Source: Leishmania donovani (lineage: Eukaryota; Euglenozoa; Kinetoplastea; Trypanosomatida; Trypanosomatidae). From it: 64,000 nucleotides of DNA. Each line of letters opens with the position of its first letter. Position 1 is the first letter of the stretch. A program made the translations under genes and the position numbers. The stretch spans positions 267,105 to 331,104 of the forward strand of contig NC_018257.1 of NCBI RefSeq assembly GCF_000227135.1. The letters run 5' to 3'. Below are positions 20,441-32,300 of the stretch, piece by piece. Below the pieces are notes generated by a model. The model saw only the letters and a program-made list of their open reading frames with translations, searched no databases and was not told the origin of the DNA.

Positions 20441-21590
20441 AGGGCACTGCATGGGCCTTCCACGTCGAGCGTCTATTGCTGCCTACCCTATGCCCCTTCA
20501 GAACGGCAAGCTGTGTGATCTATGTGCGCCCACACACATCTGTCGGCGGCCCCCTTCGGCTTGATGTGCCCATTCCTGTGAGAGGACTGCGGGCTCAGCA
20601 GAAGGTAGAATGCCCCCCCCCCCTCCCCCGGCCGCCACAAACTCACGGCATTGTCCCACATGTCGCGGCGCATGCGGGCAAGCCATCCAGGCACGCCCCC
20701 TGTAATATCGGCGGAAACGGAAGATAATGACAGCGAGCCCACCAGACAACACGGCTGCCCTGCAACGGATCCTGAGGTTCGCTGGTGTGGACACTGCGCG
20801 CACGCGCATGCCAAGCACCGCTGGCATGTCGTGTACCGCATCTAACCGAGGCACGCGGTCGTTAGGAGAGCACGAGTGATGGAGGGGAAAGGTGCGCAGA
20901 GATGCACGCCGATCAGCCCCAGGGTGCATGGGTGCGAGGCATGAGGCATCTGCTACATCCGGCTGGGTTGGCCGATGAGGCGCAGACCCCAGAAGCATGA
21001 CGAGAACACCCCGAGCTGCACCATCGAGTACTCCAGACTCTCCAGTATGGCGAGCCGTCGCACCACATTGCGGAATGCCGCTGCTTGAGGCGACTGAAGG
21101 GGGACATGTCACACAGGCAGGGTGTGCAAGGTCTCCAGAGGACCCTGGCTTGCAGCTGACCAACTGCCTCCCTAAGCTCATCCGGCATGCGCCTAGGCCA
21201 GCCCCGCTGCTACCCGCACGCCACACGCCAAGACGTTCCGCCCCTCGAGCAGGACCCCAGAGGCGGTCTGCTTGGATCAAGGCGTGCAACACAGCCGAGT
21301 CTCCACCTGGCCCCTATCGCGCAGCACGTACCCGAGGAAGGGACAAGGCAAGGACAAGCCGAGCCCGTTAGAGAGGCGTGCCCGCATTCGACAGAAGGGC
21401 GACTCGTCCATGGCGACCCGGATTCAGCTGTATCGCGGCAGAGGTGGATGCGCTGCCGTTGTATGCATCTCTTCGCTGACTTATGGGAGGATGGCGTGCT
21501 GCACGAACGGAATTGCCCCTCTCCAACACTGCCACCACACGCACACACTCACACTTGCACCTTAGCCGACGAACCGTGTTTATGATGTGG
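20441..21590. other. Unassigned GC-rich block, possibly a decayed element or gene
   Basis: This 1.1 kb differs from the surrounding spacer: it is balanced in purines and pyrimidines and lacks microsatellites. It carries a 264-codon open frame on the minus strand (20498-21292) and overlapping open frames on the plus strand. None matches a family I know. On the plus strand, a short frame ending at 20845 holds Cys/His clusters (for example W-C-G-H-C-A-H-A-H) that recall zinc-finger ends of ingi/L1Tc-type retroposons, with a stop and a poly-C run before it. This could be a degenerate retroposon remnant, but the evidence is weak. Confidence 0.3.
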
Positions 21591-22345
21591 ACTGCAGACG
21601 CTCGCGGAGGGAAGGGACACGAGGTTCGAGGGCAGGCGACAATAACATACCGGCGCACGTTGAACTTTCGCCCACACTTTCGAGCACCTGCACCTGCAGC
21701 TTTTATCGCTTGTGCCTGCGTGCGTGGCCTTGAAACCTGTGGTTGTGCCTCTGTGTACGCGTGTTTGCCGCTGTGGTTCCATGTGTCCCGCCGTGCGCGC
21801 GCACGTGCGCACCTGCTTCCTTCCCTCTGTCTTCACTTTCTCTTCGCAGTCATCTGTCTTTCGCGTTTTTTTTGTTTGCTCCCCCCGCCTTTCCCCTTTC
21901 TCTCTCGCTTCTTCTCAACAGGGCCGTACGCATACATATGCATCCATGCATATCATGGCAAAGGCATGCTGTGGGCAGCGGACTGCCGGCGACCAGCTCT
22001 CGCTCTCTCCCCCGAGCCTTATTCTCCGTCTTGAGGCAGCGAAGGGCCGCGCCAGGCTCGGCGGAACGTCCCGTTCCGCTTTCCTCGTTCTCTTTATTCG
22101 TCTTTGCGCGCTTTCCTCGGGAGATAGCGGCTCTGCACGATCGGGGGGACGATGAAGTGTTCGTTGCCGAGTGAAGGCGAGGTCTTTGCTCTACCTGTGA
22201 CTGCTACTTGTAGTTTGCATTTTGTTCGAGAAAGCGCCCCAGTGACGTCATGGCCTCTTCTCTCTCGTTGTTTCCACTGCCCAAGCCTCCCGAGTAAGCC
22301 CCGCCCACCCGGCCCCCTTCATGCCTCCACCCTGTGAGGCAGGAA

Positions 22346-22444
22346 NNNNNNNNNNNNNNNNNNNNNNNNNNNNNNNNNNNNNNNNNNNNNNNNNNNNNNN
22401 NNNNNNNNNNNNNNNNNNNNNNNNNNNNNNNNNNNNNNNNNNNN
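22346..22444. other. Assembly gap (99 N)
   Basis: Fixed-length N run. Comparison with the paralogous copy at 52276-52815 predicts that only about 33 bases are missing. Confidence 0.95.
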
Positions 22445-22546
22445 ATGCACACAGTCACAGGCGCATACGGCTGGCGATGCCCTTGTATGAGAGACGCGTT
22501 TGATTCCTGCCGGTATGCAGCCCTCTCGGTGTCAGCGGCCCGACCG

Positions 22547-22571
22547 CACACACACACACACACACACACAC
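22547..22571 (+). repeat. (CA)n microsatellite at the end of duplication copy A
   Basis: An alternating CA run of about 25 bases in the plus strand. The homologous tract in copy B is shorter (about 52795-52815). Sequence similarity between the two copies stops exactly here. Confidence 0.9.
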
Positions 22572-22863
22572 CGCCCCCAGAAGTCGGATCGACTGAGGCG
22601 AGGGTGCCGACTCCCTCGACAGCCCTGGCGCAGCTTTGCTCCATCTCTCACACTGGCGAAGGAAAGGGGCTGTTCACGGATACATGGACGTCTTGTACGT
22701 TTTTTTTTTTTGTGCACAGCTCTCGCTCGATGTGTGGACGTGTGCATGCTTGTGTACGTCTTCTCTCGCTTCCTCCGTCGTTTCGCTGCTTCTGCTTTCC
22801 TTACTGGCGCGAGGGCAAAGAAGCGCACGTGAGCTCGGCGGCGGCCTTTGACACTCCAGCAAC

Positions 22864-22864
<1 letters not shown>

Positions 22865-22894
<30 letters not shown>
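22865..22894 (+). repeat. (CA)n microsatellite
   Basis: An uninterrupted CA dinucleotide run of about 30 bases, the longest in the window. Confidence 0.9.
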
Positions 22895-22895
<1 letters not shown>

Positions 22896-24433
22896 AACGA
22901 GAGAAAATCGCGTCGCGTGTTGGCGAAGGCACATGTGCATGCATGCGTCTGTTTCCTTGCCCTCTTCTCCCTCTGTTGCTCAACGGGAAAAAGGGGCTGC
23001 GCCTTTCTCGCAGCTGAGAGTTTTCCTTCCCCTCTCTCCCCTAAGTAGCGATGATGCTTTTTCGGGATACCACCTCTTGCGTGCGCCGCTCCCCCCTCAT
23101 TGCGATCATGGTGCCGTGGTACTCTTCAAGGCGCTGCGATTCTTTTCCGTCGTCTCTTCGTTATTCTCTCCGCATCACGCGCAGCGTTCTACTCTGCCTT
23201 TCCTGTCCCTGCCGTCTTCGCTCCCTTTTTTCGCGTCTTTTCCACATCGACGCCCGCGCACGTGCCACCGCGCTCCTCTCCACTCACGTGTACTCACATG
23301 AAACGTCCGTGGCATTGCTCGACGCACTGGATCCCCGCTTCGACGTGATACCGATATCCCGTGCATATCTTTATCTCCTTCGCTTGCCGCCGTTGTGTGC
23401 ACCATACCACCCCCTTGCTTCTCTCTCTCGCGCAACCCATGCTGTGTTTCTTGTTGGCTAGTCGCACGCGGTCTCCCTTGCAGTTTCCTTCTCGCTCTTT
23501 TTCTCTTGCGCGAACCGACTCATGCTTCACGCATTCCCCAAAGAGACGTTTGGACACCCAAAGCAGCACCCCTCACTTCGATTGCCCCTCAAGCGCCTCA
23601 TCTTCACGGTACTCTTCGTACGCGATTCTTTGCTCTTTATACGTGTGTGGCGGCATCGGCTGCTGCTTCCTTTGAGATCAACCGAAGGAAGTGGACACTC
23701 ACGCACACGCACGCCACTAGTAGTAGTAGTCCAGTTGCTCTCTACTTCGGCGTTTCGTTTTCCTCGACCCTCCTCCGCAGCTTATAGAGGAGAGTCACCT
23801 GTATAGTCACACTAGCGGTGCGAAAAAAAAGACGAAGGAGAGACGCAACCACTCATACGCAAGCAGCTTCTCCCCTCTTCATAGTCGGAAACAGAGGCAC
23901 AGACACGCACGGGCGCATCTTTCTGACCTCCAGCCTTCTATTTTCCAGCCCTCAGCTCTCCCCGTCGCTCAGCATTCGCCTCGTTTGCGTGTCGAACTGG
24001 TGTATTGCATGTACATTACGTCGGCGTGCTCCTTGTTGTGTGCCGCACGTGCCGACTGCTCCGTTGACGTCTTACATCTTTGCCTTTTCCGCCCACCCGC
24101 TCTTTTTTCTTTTGTATTCTCTTACCTCTTGCCACCCCGCATCCGCACAGCCGGTTCGAGTGCCCTACCCGCCCTTCTCTCTCTGTGCCTGCGCAAGCCA
24201 GCTTCAAGCGCGGGGTGCACATGTGAACCGTCGCCGACTCCTCACTTTCTCCCTACCTACCCAACCTTTTGTCTTGTAGCTTATTTTTGTGGCTCCCTGG
24301 TGCTACCCCCTCCCTCCTTTTCCTTCCTTCACGTACACATCTCTTTTTAGTGTATTGTACTTTTTCTGTACATTCGTCGTTGCGACGGTTTCGTAGGTGT
24401 GGCGCCACCTGTTTCTCCCTCTCTCTCACACAG

Positions 24434-24460
<27 letters not shown>
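24434..24460 (+). repeat. (CA)n microsatellite
   Basis: A CA run in the leader region of the 690-aa gene. Its translation (alternating Thr-His) in the upstream extension of that frame argues against a start before 24717. Confidence 0.9.
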
Positions 24461-24465
<5 letters not shown>

Positions 24466-24716
24466 TCTTGCTTGCACTCGCTGCCTCTCTGGGCGTGTCT
24501 GCATGTGGCAGCTGCAATCGTACGCTACTGTGCGCATCTTTCTGCACCTCAACATCTTTTCCTCCTTTCTCTCCCTCCAGCTGTGCAGCAGAGCATCGTC
24601 GCCCTCCCACGCTAGTCTCTAGCTATTTTTTTTCTCTTTGTATTCTTTACCTCTCGTGCTGTGACACTCGTCAGGCTGAGGCGTGCACCTGCTTTCCCTT
24701 CCGCTTTTTGTACTCA

Positions 24717-26789
24717 ATGGAGGACTCACCGCCACCACAGCCGCGTGAGGTGCACATCGACCTCTGCGGCATCGAAGGAGACGCGCCACAACCACCAGCG
24801 CCGCACTTCGAAACGCCGAACGGCACTGCGGCGGAGCCTCCGCGGGAGAAGTCGGAGGAAAGCTGTGATGCTGTCAAGGCGACACAGCACAGCTCACCCG
24901 CCGCTGCGCCTAGCCTGACGGCAAGCCATAATGGCGGCAACAGTACCAACGACAGCCCGCAACAATCCATCGCCAGGACGCGGCTGTTGACTGCCTGCGG
25001 CGACGCAAACGGCGCTCCACCTGGGGACTCTCGTCCCTCGCTCGAGGTGATAGCGGCTTCCTCCGCGATCCCAGTGCGCGGGCATGACTCCATCCGTCCT
25101 TCCTACTTGTTGAAATCACCGCACCACGGCGCGACTAACGGCAACGCGGCCGCAGCAGCCAACGGCGAGCAGGCGACTGCCGAGTGCGACGTGGGCGGCG
25201 CCACAAGAAGTCGGTCGGAGATGGCGCTTCATCGTTCCGCTTCGCAAGCTCGCCGCCGCCAGGTCTCCACGCCGGTGCTAGCTCGCAGCTCGACCTCCAA
25301 CTCGCAGTTCCCTTTTAAGACGGCGCTGCCTGTTTCTCCAGAGCCTCCCGAGGAGGCCGGGACGCTGGCAACCAGCACACAAGAGGATGTGAAGCGCTAC
25401 GTGCACGCGGTAATGGAGCATCACACGGCTATGCTGGCCGCGTGGGACAAGCGCGTCTATGTCGCGGAGGTGTATCGAGACAAGCCGCTGCGAACTGGTG
25501 GTCGGCCTGCGCCTGTGCGGCCGCAGGATCGTGGCTTTCTCGAGCGCGTCGAGCAAAACCTTGACAGCTACCTCCGGCAGCTGGAGTTTGCTAAGTCTCT
25601 GCTGGCGCAGTCACACGAGGCGGTGCCGCCAACAAAGTCGGGACAGAAAAGCGACGTCAAGGCTTGGCAAGGCTACTGCAGCCGCCTCTACTTTACACTA
25701 AGCGACCTCACCGTGGAGGAGAACCTAATACGCCTTCGGATGAGCAGGGTACTTCGTGTAGGGCATCAGGGCTTCAAGGAATCGATGTCTTCCCGCACTG
25801 CCTCTCCATGGGGGTCTAGAGCGCGTGGCATGCGCTCGTACAGTCGTGAGAGCACAAGCGCGCGTGCGAGCTCGAGGCCTGCATCGCGCGGATCATCAAA
25901 GCCTGCCACACCGCGACAGAAGCCACGGGCGGCAAGCGTGAGTCGGCGCGGCCGCTCTGCGCAATCGGCCGGTAGCACGCATTCAGCAGCTGCGGCGGGT
26001 GCAGAGGTCTCGTGCCCGAGCACGCCAATAGGAACTAACGGTTCTCCTTCCTCGCACTCTCGGCATGCGGCGCCGAGTAGTGTGGTGCGGCGCGGCAACG
26101 GTGTCATTAGGCCGGGACACAGCAGCGCCCCCAGCCCTGCTCAAGCGAGTGCTGTTTCAGTCGATCAGCCGCGCCACCCAGGGCGGTATGGCGGCCATAG
26201 CGCTTACCACACGGCTAAGTCGCACACAGCACTGTCCTCAGCACCCGCGCTCACCCTGGCGCGACAGCGGCGGTTGCTGATCGCCCTCCATCCTGACACG
26301 GTGTTGCCGCAGCCGTCGTGCACTGGCAACACGTACGACAGCCAAACTCCCTACGGTCGCCTTTCACCGCAACGCCGCACCGTCTCTCCCGCCTTCGCGC
26401 ACAGCTTTGATCGCTCCGTGGCTCTACTGCCGGAACTCAACGACGACGACGCAGAGTCGCACAGTGCCGCCCCTTCGTGTAGATCTCTGGAGCGGTCGTC
26501 TGCTCACCGGCCCGCCGGTGCGCCCCCACAGCTTCGCACTTACTCCTCTCCACGGGGAACTAACGTCGCAAGGGCGGCGACTTCCAGCGCACTAGCGCTG
26601 CACCCTCTTCGGCACCGGCAGCTGCTCGAGAAGATTGAGCGCTACGAAAAGAACGCGGCCGCCCTGCAGCCCAGCGACCTGCAGCTTGCGCGGGCGTGCT
26701 TCTACGAGCTCTACGGGGAGCCGATGGGGTTGCATCAATACTGTCAGTGGATCGATGATGTCGCCATCAAGATCCTGCGTGGGGCGTGA
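24717..26789 (+). CDS. Conserved-looking protein of unknown function, largely disordered
   Basis: I do not recognise this 690-aa protein. Residues 1-220 are Pro/Ser/Ala-rich and probably disordered. Residues about 223-345 look folded and helical (starting D-V-K-R-Y-V-H-A-V-M-E). Residues about 355-425 form a very basic Ser/Arg-rich tract with repeated S-R and A-S-R elements, typical of phosphorylated or microtubule-binding linkers. A further low-complexity region follows. The last 60 residues again look helical, with E-K-I-E-R-Y-E-K. No membrane segment or signal peptide is visible. The frame is open upstream to 24399, but that part includes a translated CA microsatellite, so the ATG at 24717 is preferred. 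GC-rich third positions support real coding. Confidence 0.75.
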   Translation: MEDSPPPQPREVHIDLCGIEGDAPQPPAPHFETPNGTAAEPPREKSEESCDAVKATQHSSPAAAPSLTASHNGGNSTNDSPQQSIARTRLLTACGDANGAPPGDSRPSLEVIAASSAIPVRGHDSIRPSYLLKSPHHGATNGNAAAAANGEQATAECDVGGATRSRSEMALHRSASQARRRQVSTPVLARSSTSNSQFPFKTALPVSPEPPEEAGTLATSTQEDVKRYVHAVMEHHTAMLAAWDKRVYVAEVYRDKPLRTGGRPAPVRPQDRGFLERVEQNLDSYLRQLEFAKSLLAQSHEAVPPTKSGQKSDVKAWQGYCSRLYFTLSDLTVEENLIRLRMSRVLRVGHQGFKESMSSRTASPWGSRARGMRSYSRESTSARASSRPASRGSSKPATPRQKPRAASVSRRGRSAQSAGSTHSAAAAGAEVSCPSTPIGTNGSPSSHSRHAAPSSVVRRGNGVIRPGHSSAPSPAQASAVSVDQPRHPGRYGGHSAYHTAKSHTALSSAPALTLARQRRLLIALHPDTVLPQPSCTGNTYDSQTPYGRLSPQRRTVSPAFAHSFDRSVALLPELNDDDAESHSAAPSCRSLERSSAHRPAGAPPQLRTYSSPRGTNVARAATSSALALHPLRHRQLLEKIERYEKNAAALQPSDLQLARACFYELYGEPMGLHQYCQWIDDVAIKILRGA

Positions 26790-29391
26790 CGTGCGCGCGT
26801 ATTCCTTAATCTTATTGTGACTAGTGCAGAGACGCAAGAATCACGATGAACTGCCCTGAAGAGTCACCGCATGGCGACGATGTAGCGGCTCTAGCAGCGA
26901 TCGTAGATGACGGGGAGCTGATCCGCGAAGGTTTCGGTTGAAGCAGTCGATGTGCAGCGGCGCTACTGCGTTATCGTAGGCGGTGGAGCACAAGACTGGA
27001 ATGTGGACATTTTCGCAGGAATGTGTCTCGCAGACCGGGCCAGAGAAGGTGTGGTGTGTGGTGAGGGACTTTTGTTTGTGTATGTAGCTGTGCGTATAGG
27101 CGTGCTTGCGAGTGCGCGCACAGGGCGCGCAGCAGAGCTGAGGGCACCGCACAAAGACATCAGAGGGGTGGACGAAACAAGCACTCGATCGAAGAGCGCC
27201 CGCATACAACTTATGGTTGGGTGAGGGTGAGGTTCTGGTTGAGAGGTAGAAGGAGCGATGCGATGGACTCTCTCTGTGTGTGTGTGTATGCGACATGAGG
27301 TGCTGCGTGCGACTTCTTTTTTCTGCTTTCTTTGGTGGATTGTGCTTCCCCTCCTCTCATCGCTTTCTTTTTTTCGCCTCTCCAATGGCGTTGTAGCGGT
27401 CGCCCGCCTGCTGCGTCGCTCGTGTCTCTCGCGCTACGGTCTCTCGTCCCTCTCCCGCCTCCCGCGCGCTCTCTCTGGCTGCCTTGTTTTGTTTCCCATC
27501 TCTCTTTCTTTTCGTCTTCACGCGCTTTTTTTCCTTTCTATTTCTGGATTCGTAAATGTCTGTATATCTGGCGCGCACGCGTTCGCGAGTCGGTGAAATA
27601 CATGGCGGTAGCGATGCTGGCACGGCTGATGGGCTACGCGAACGGTGACGACGACCATGACGTTTCTGTCTTCTTTAGTTTTTCATTGAATTGCCGTGTT
27701 CAGCTTTGGGCGCGAATGGCTCGTCTTTTGTCCGTGCGTCAGCCAGTGTATATATGTATATCTGCGCGCCTTGTGCGCATACGTGTGCGAGTGTGTGTGT
27801 GTGTGCGCTCGCATTTTTTGCTGGTTTTTTCCCGAGTGCCCAGAAAGCCTCCCTCCCTCCCTCCTTCTGCCGACAGCACTCCACTGCCAGCTCAGGCGCC
27901 GGCGCTGTCAGTTGTCGTTTGTTTTCCTTTGGCAGGCACCTTTGGCGGTGCTGCGGGGGCCCCCACGTGCAGTTCCACTCTTTTCCGTTGCCTGGCTTTA
28001 CGGTCTTTGTCTTTCATATGTGGATGTGTGTTCCATATGCAGCAGCCCCTTTCCACGCCCCTCCCGCCGCCACAATCTTCCCTCCTTTTCTTTCACACAC
28101 GTACGCACGTACACACGTGACAAAAAGACGAAGACCCTTATCTCATACCCGTAAAGGCGCAGCGCCGCTGCTGTGTGCAGGTGCACTCACGCATGGGTGG
28201 GGGCAAGACACCCAAGTAACACATTCAAGTTTAAGTAGACACACCGTAATTACACCACCTCCCACCGCTCTTCTACTTTGCGCGTGACTCACTCCTGGAA
28301 GACTTGGTGCTGATGGCATCGATAATAGTACACACACACACACACAATGGGTGCAACCTGCTCTGTTGGCGATATGAGACCCTCGATTTTTCACTATTTC
28401 GAGTCACGCCGTTCTGCCGTATGCCTCTGCAAGGAGGAAGGTGGTGGTGAGAAGGGACTCGCCTTTCAACATCAGCGGCGCAACTGCTGTTCCATCGGTG
28501 TGTGTGTGTGTCAAAAGACATGTGTGCTGTGTGTGGCTGTTTATGTAGTTATCTATCACGAATTTCCTCTGCTCGCACTTTTTCCCTATTGCCTGTGCAG
28601 GTTTTCTCGCTGCTTTGTGGTGACGGTGGCTAAAGAAGCACCGCCACCACCACCATCAGTCCGCCGTTGCGCAGGTAGTGCAGTCGGAGCTGCACCACAT
28701 ATCCATGTCTGCGTGTGTCCGTGCGTGCCTATGTGTGCGTGAAAGTGGATGACGTTGCAGCTCATCCTGCGTCTTTTTCACGCCCACTGAAGCATCTACA
28801 ACTTCTGCCTTCTCCACCTTCGCGCGTTCCGCTCTCCTTGTTGTTTTCGCACTGCAGGTTTATCACCACGCTGCTTTATCTCGGTCGCTCACACACACGG
28901 ACCCGCACGCCATCACCTTCCCCTCTGCGCCTCTTGTGCATGACTGTGAATCTTAGGGAGGAGGGCGTGCACCCAAGGACACAGGAGCATTTTATTTTTC
29001 TTGAGATCAGCAAGCAGCGGGGGGAGGGCACTAGCAGCGGCCATACGCCGAGCCTGCACTTTTTCGGCTTGCTCCATCTGCTCCCCCGCTGCTTTGGCCG
29101 ACTTTTCGATGGGGGCCGTCTCTCTCTCTCTCTCGAATTCTTCGTTTACTTCCAGGCTGTCTGAGGTGTTTTTTTTTTTCGTGCGACGTGAGACGAAATT
29201 GAATCACCCACACACACACACACGCAGCGTGGCTCGCGCGCGTGCTTTAGTTCTTCTGTATCTTCCGCTTGGCCTCTGTGCTACGCCGCTTTCCCTCGAG
29301 TCCTTCCATCCACCCCCTTTACGGTCGGCCTCGACTTGCCTCGCAGCTCCCTAAGTGTTTGTGGGAAGGACTCGCATTTCACGCCTTGAAG
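26790..29391. other. 2.6 kb spacer before the HECT ligase gene
   Basis: No gene is visible. It includes TG/CA microsatellites (about 27795-27808, 28330-28346 and 29209-29222) and poly-T tracts (about 27363-27374 and 29168-29179). The T tract at 29168-29179 followed by AG near 29189 is a plausible splice acceptor for the HECT gene. An open frame of 262 codons at 27332-28120 is low-complexity. Confidence 0.55.
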
Positions 29392-32300
29392 ATGAGCCAA
29401 TTTGTGTTCAACGGCAGCAGTCGCATGCGCAACATGAAGCTGGCGCGCGACCATCACAAGACGCGGAACAGCATCATCGAAGATGCACAACGACTGCGAC
29501 TTCAGAGAGAGGAGGAGGCGCGCCGCATGCGCGCCGTCCGGCGGCTGCAACGTGCCATTCGCCAGTGGCTTGCTTGTCAGGCGATGGTGCGTTTGGCGTT
29601 GAGTGACCTGGATAGCTTGTCATCGGACGTGAAGCGAATTCTACTGTCGACGTCTTCTGCGGGCTTCTCTTCCGCTGTTCACACGACTGCCGCCCCGAGC
29701 CAGACAGAGCAGCTCACGGCACGCCTACACACGGCGTGCTGGTGCCTCTCGTATGTGCGCCGCCACCAGTCACATATTCCGCTGCGCCTCGATGCGCCTT
29801 TCCGAGCTGCAGCAAAGAACGACTGCAGCACAGAGACGGTATTAGGTGATGCGGGCTCAGGCATACCTGGGACGACTGGCCTAGGCGCTACTGCCGCGGC
29901 TCACCAGCGTGTCACTCTTTCCTCTCCTCATACCTCCTCGGTGTCGTCCCTCGGAGAGCTGCGCGCGTACCGGCAGCGGGTCTTCTGGCACTACAGCGAA
30001 TGCCTTTACACAGCTCTCAGCGAAAGCATCAACCGCGGCGCGGAGGGTGAGGACACGGCTGATGAGGACACCATCGCATTTCATGCCGATGCCGCCACTG
30101 AGGCAGCCGCAGTCAATCGGCCAGCCGATCCGCTGTCGCTGTCGTGGCCTTCTTTTCTCGCTTCTTTGCCCACCAAAGATGTGGTCCTTCTCCTCTGCGT
30201 GCTGTTGCAGCAACTCTCGCGTGTGGCGCCGTCGATGCCGGGCAGCCACGCATCGCCATCCAGCAGCGCATCTTTGGTAAAGCGACTGGCACGGTATCTT
30301 GTGGCTGTCATCGTCACACACAACGCTGCGTTCGCACGTACACTCAACGAGGAGCCGACACCTCGCAGAAGCCACGAAGGTCTTGAGATGTCAGCGACGG
30401 CGGTGACTTCACCGTCATTGGCTGCAGCGGCGTCTTTTGATCGGTGGCCGGCGGTACATGCCTTGACCGTGACACTCAGTTTTCTAGGCCAGGAGACGGT
30501 GGCGCATCCGGTGAGCGTGCGCTCGCAGTGCAGGGAGCTACTGCAGCCACTTGTCGCGGCGTTCCCGCCCCTTTCTCAGGCTGAAGCCGGCGGGTACAGC
30601 CCACTGTCGCCGCCTACGGGCTCCTTTGCGCAGGTGTGCTGGCAATGTATGTGCGCTCCCTACGCCGGAGAGGAGTCCCAGCGACTCACCTCCAACTCTC
30701 TGGCGGTGCTGCTCGGCGCTGCTGATACAGCCGCGGAGGGGCCCGCGCGTGGCGGCTGCGACGTGGTGGATACGTGCTTTACGATGCTTGTTGCGGAGTG
30801 CTACAGACGGACTGCCATGAACACGGAGCTGACGGCGTGCGATGGCGTAAGTGGGCTTCGAGGTGGGGAGCTGCGTGCTCGTGTACTTGGGCGCCTTGTG
30901 CGGTTGCTGCCGCGTATCCACCAGCTCGTGGAGGCAACATCGTGCGCTGCAGCTGCGTCGCCGTCGCCCTTAACTGCCTGCACGGATGTGGTGAAGTGGT
31001 ACTTGCTCAGCGTCAGCTGCCTGAGCGAGCGACTGTGCCGCGAGGATTTCTTTATTGAGGGCATTCTGGCAGATCACTACGCCTACAACACCGGCCGGCG
31101 GCAGCAGCGCCGCACGATGGATGGGAAGGACGATGCCGAGGGTGTCGATGAATCGTCGCACAGTCAATACCGCCTGCTTACCTCGTACCTGTTCAGCGCC
31201 GAGGGTGGCCTGCAACTGCTCCAACTCCTCACCGTGCAGGATGAGCGGTGTGAGAAACTGCGCCTGATGTCGCTGCAGAAGCCCACCGTGGAGGCACCCA
31301 CCGATACCGGCGCGCCGCCAACGGTGGACGACGGCGGCAACGAGGAGGGCGACTTGGCAGCAGCTGCATCGCTGGCGAATACGACGTCCTTCATGGATGC
31401 TGGCGCTGCCGCTCAGTGGCCGTCGTCTGCCTCGATGCAGCAGAGCCCACTCGAGATTCTGTGCAACGTGTTTGCGTGGCCCATCTTCACATTCTCGAAG
31501 CCGAGATACAGCCGCTATCAACAGGAGACGCTGGCGCTGTACGCAAAGCTGGTGCGCACTCCGCAGCTGCTGCGTCGCCTTTGGAGTTTGTACTGGCAGA
31601 GCTGCGAGGGGCTGCGGGCTGTGCTGCCGCCCGGCGAGGCTTTGCAGAGGCTGTGCCAGCCACCGGCGTGGGGTGCACAGGAGCAGGAGGAGCAGCCGGC
31701 CCTCGCCGGCGAGGAGCGGTCTAGACGCCGCCGCGTGCCCGCGGCTGCCCACCCCGGGCCCGCCCTCATTTCCCTCCCGCGGCTGCCAACGTGGGAGACA
31801 CATCCGCGTTACCCTCTCGCTTTCTATGACCCTCACGCGTCGCTCTCCATCTTTTTCTTCACCCTGCTGGCATACTATGTGAACGTGTGCGACTTCGCCG
31901 ATGAGCTGCGTCGCGGTGGCGAGGCGGCGGTGCTGTCTACAGAGGAGTCGTGGGCGTTGGTGCTCGCGCTGAAGGAGATTGTGCACCGGTCACACATGTA
32001 CGGCGTCGTACCGGACTCCAACGGCGAGGCTGTTGCTCACGCGGCCTGCCTGCTGCTCTCCCGCCTACACACGGTGGACGAGGCGGACCCGTTTGTGCCT
32101 GCCGCGGCGACCGGTCTGTGGATGTCCGTCAGCGCCGTCGCTGCCGAGGCAGCAGTGGGTTTGTTGTTTCGCACTTGGGATGCGGCGAGCGCCGCCGTGG
32201 TGGATGAGGAGGATGCCGCAGAGGCAGGGGAGGCAGAGCTTGACGGCGCCAGCGTCGCAACCGGAGAGCGAAGCGTTGTGGGCGGCGTAATGTCGAGCAC

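Larger units (their letters stand above)
21960..22571 (+). repeat. 0.6 kb dispersed duplication, copy A (contains a gap)
   Basis: From aaaggcatgctgtgggcagc to the (CA)n tract, this block is nearly identical to 52276-52815, 30 kb away and in the same orientation. Both copies end at a CA microsatellite and their flanks are unrelated. Differences are few (for example g/a and a/g substitutions near the start, and gaggcagg versus gaagcagg). The 99-N gap at 22346-22444 corresponds to only 33 bases (52662-52694) in copy B. It contains no convincing gene. Confidence 0.85.
22572..24716. other. Spacer upstream of the 690-aa gene
   Basis: No gene is visible. It has (CA)n runs at about 22865-22894 and 24434-24460 and long T/C tracts throughout, notably 23940-24140 and 24280-24350. 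The last 130 bases before 24717 are T-rich and probably contain the splice acceptor. Confidence 0.55.

Noticed and set aside
24151..24162. GGTTCGAG-type motif resembling a tRNA B box
   Set aside because: No matching A box, cloverleaf arms or acceptor stem could be built around it.
27332..28120. 262-codon open frame upstream of the HECT ligase
   Set aside because: Translated microsatellite and pyrimidine tracts; no codon bias.
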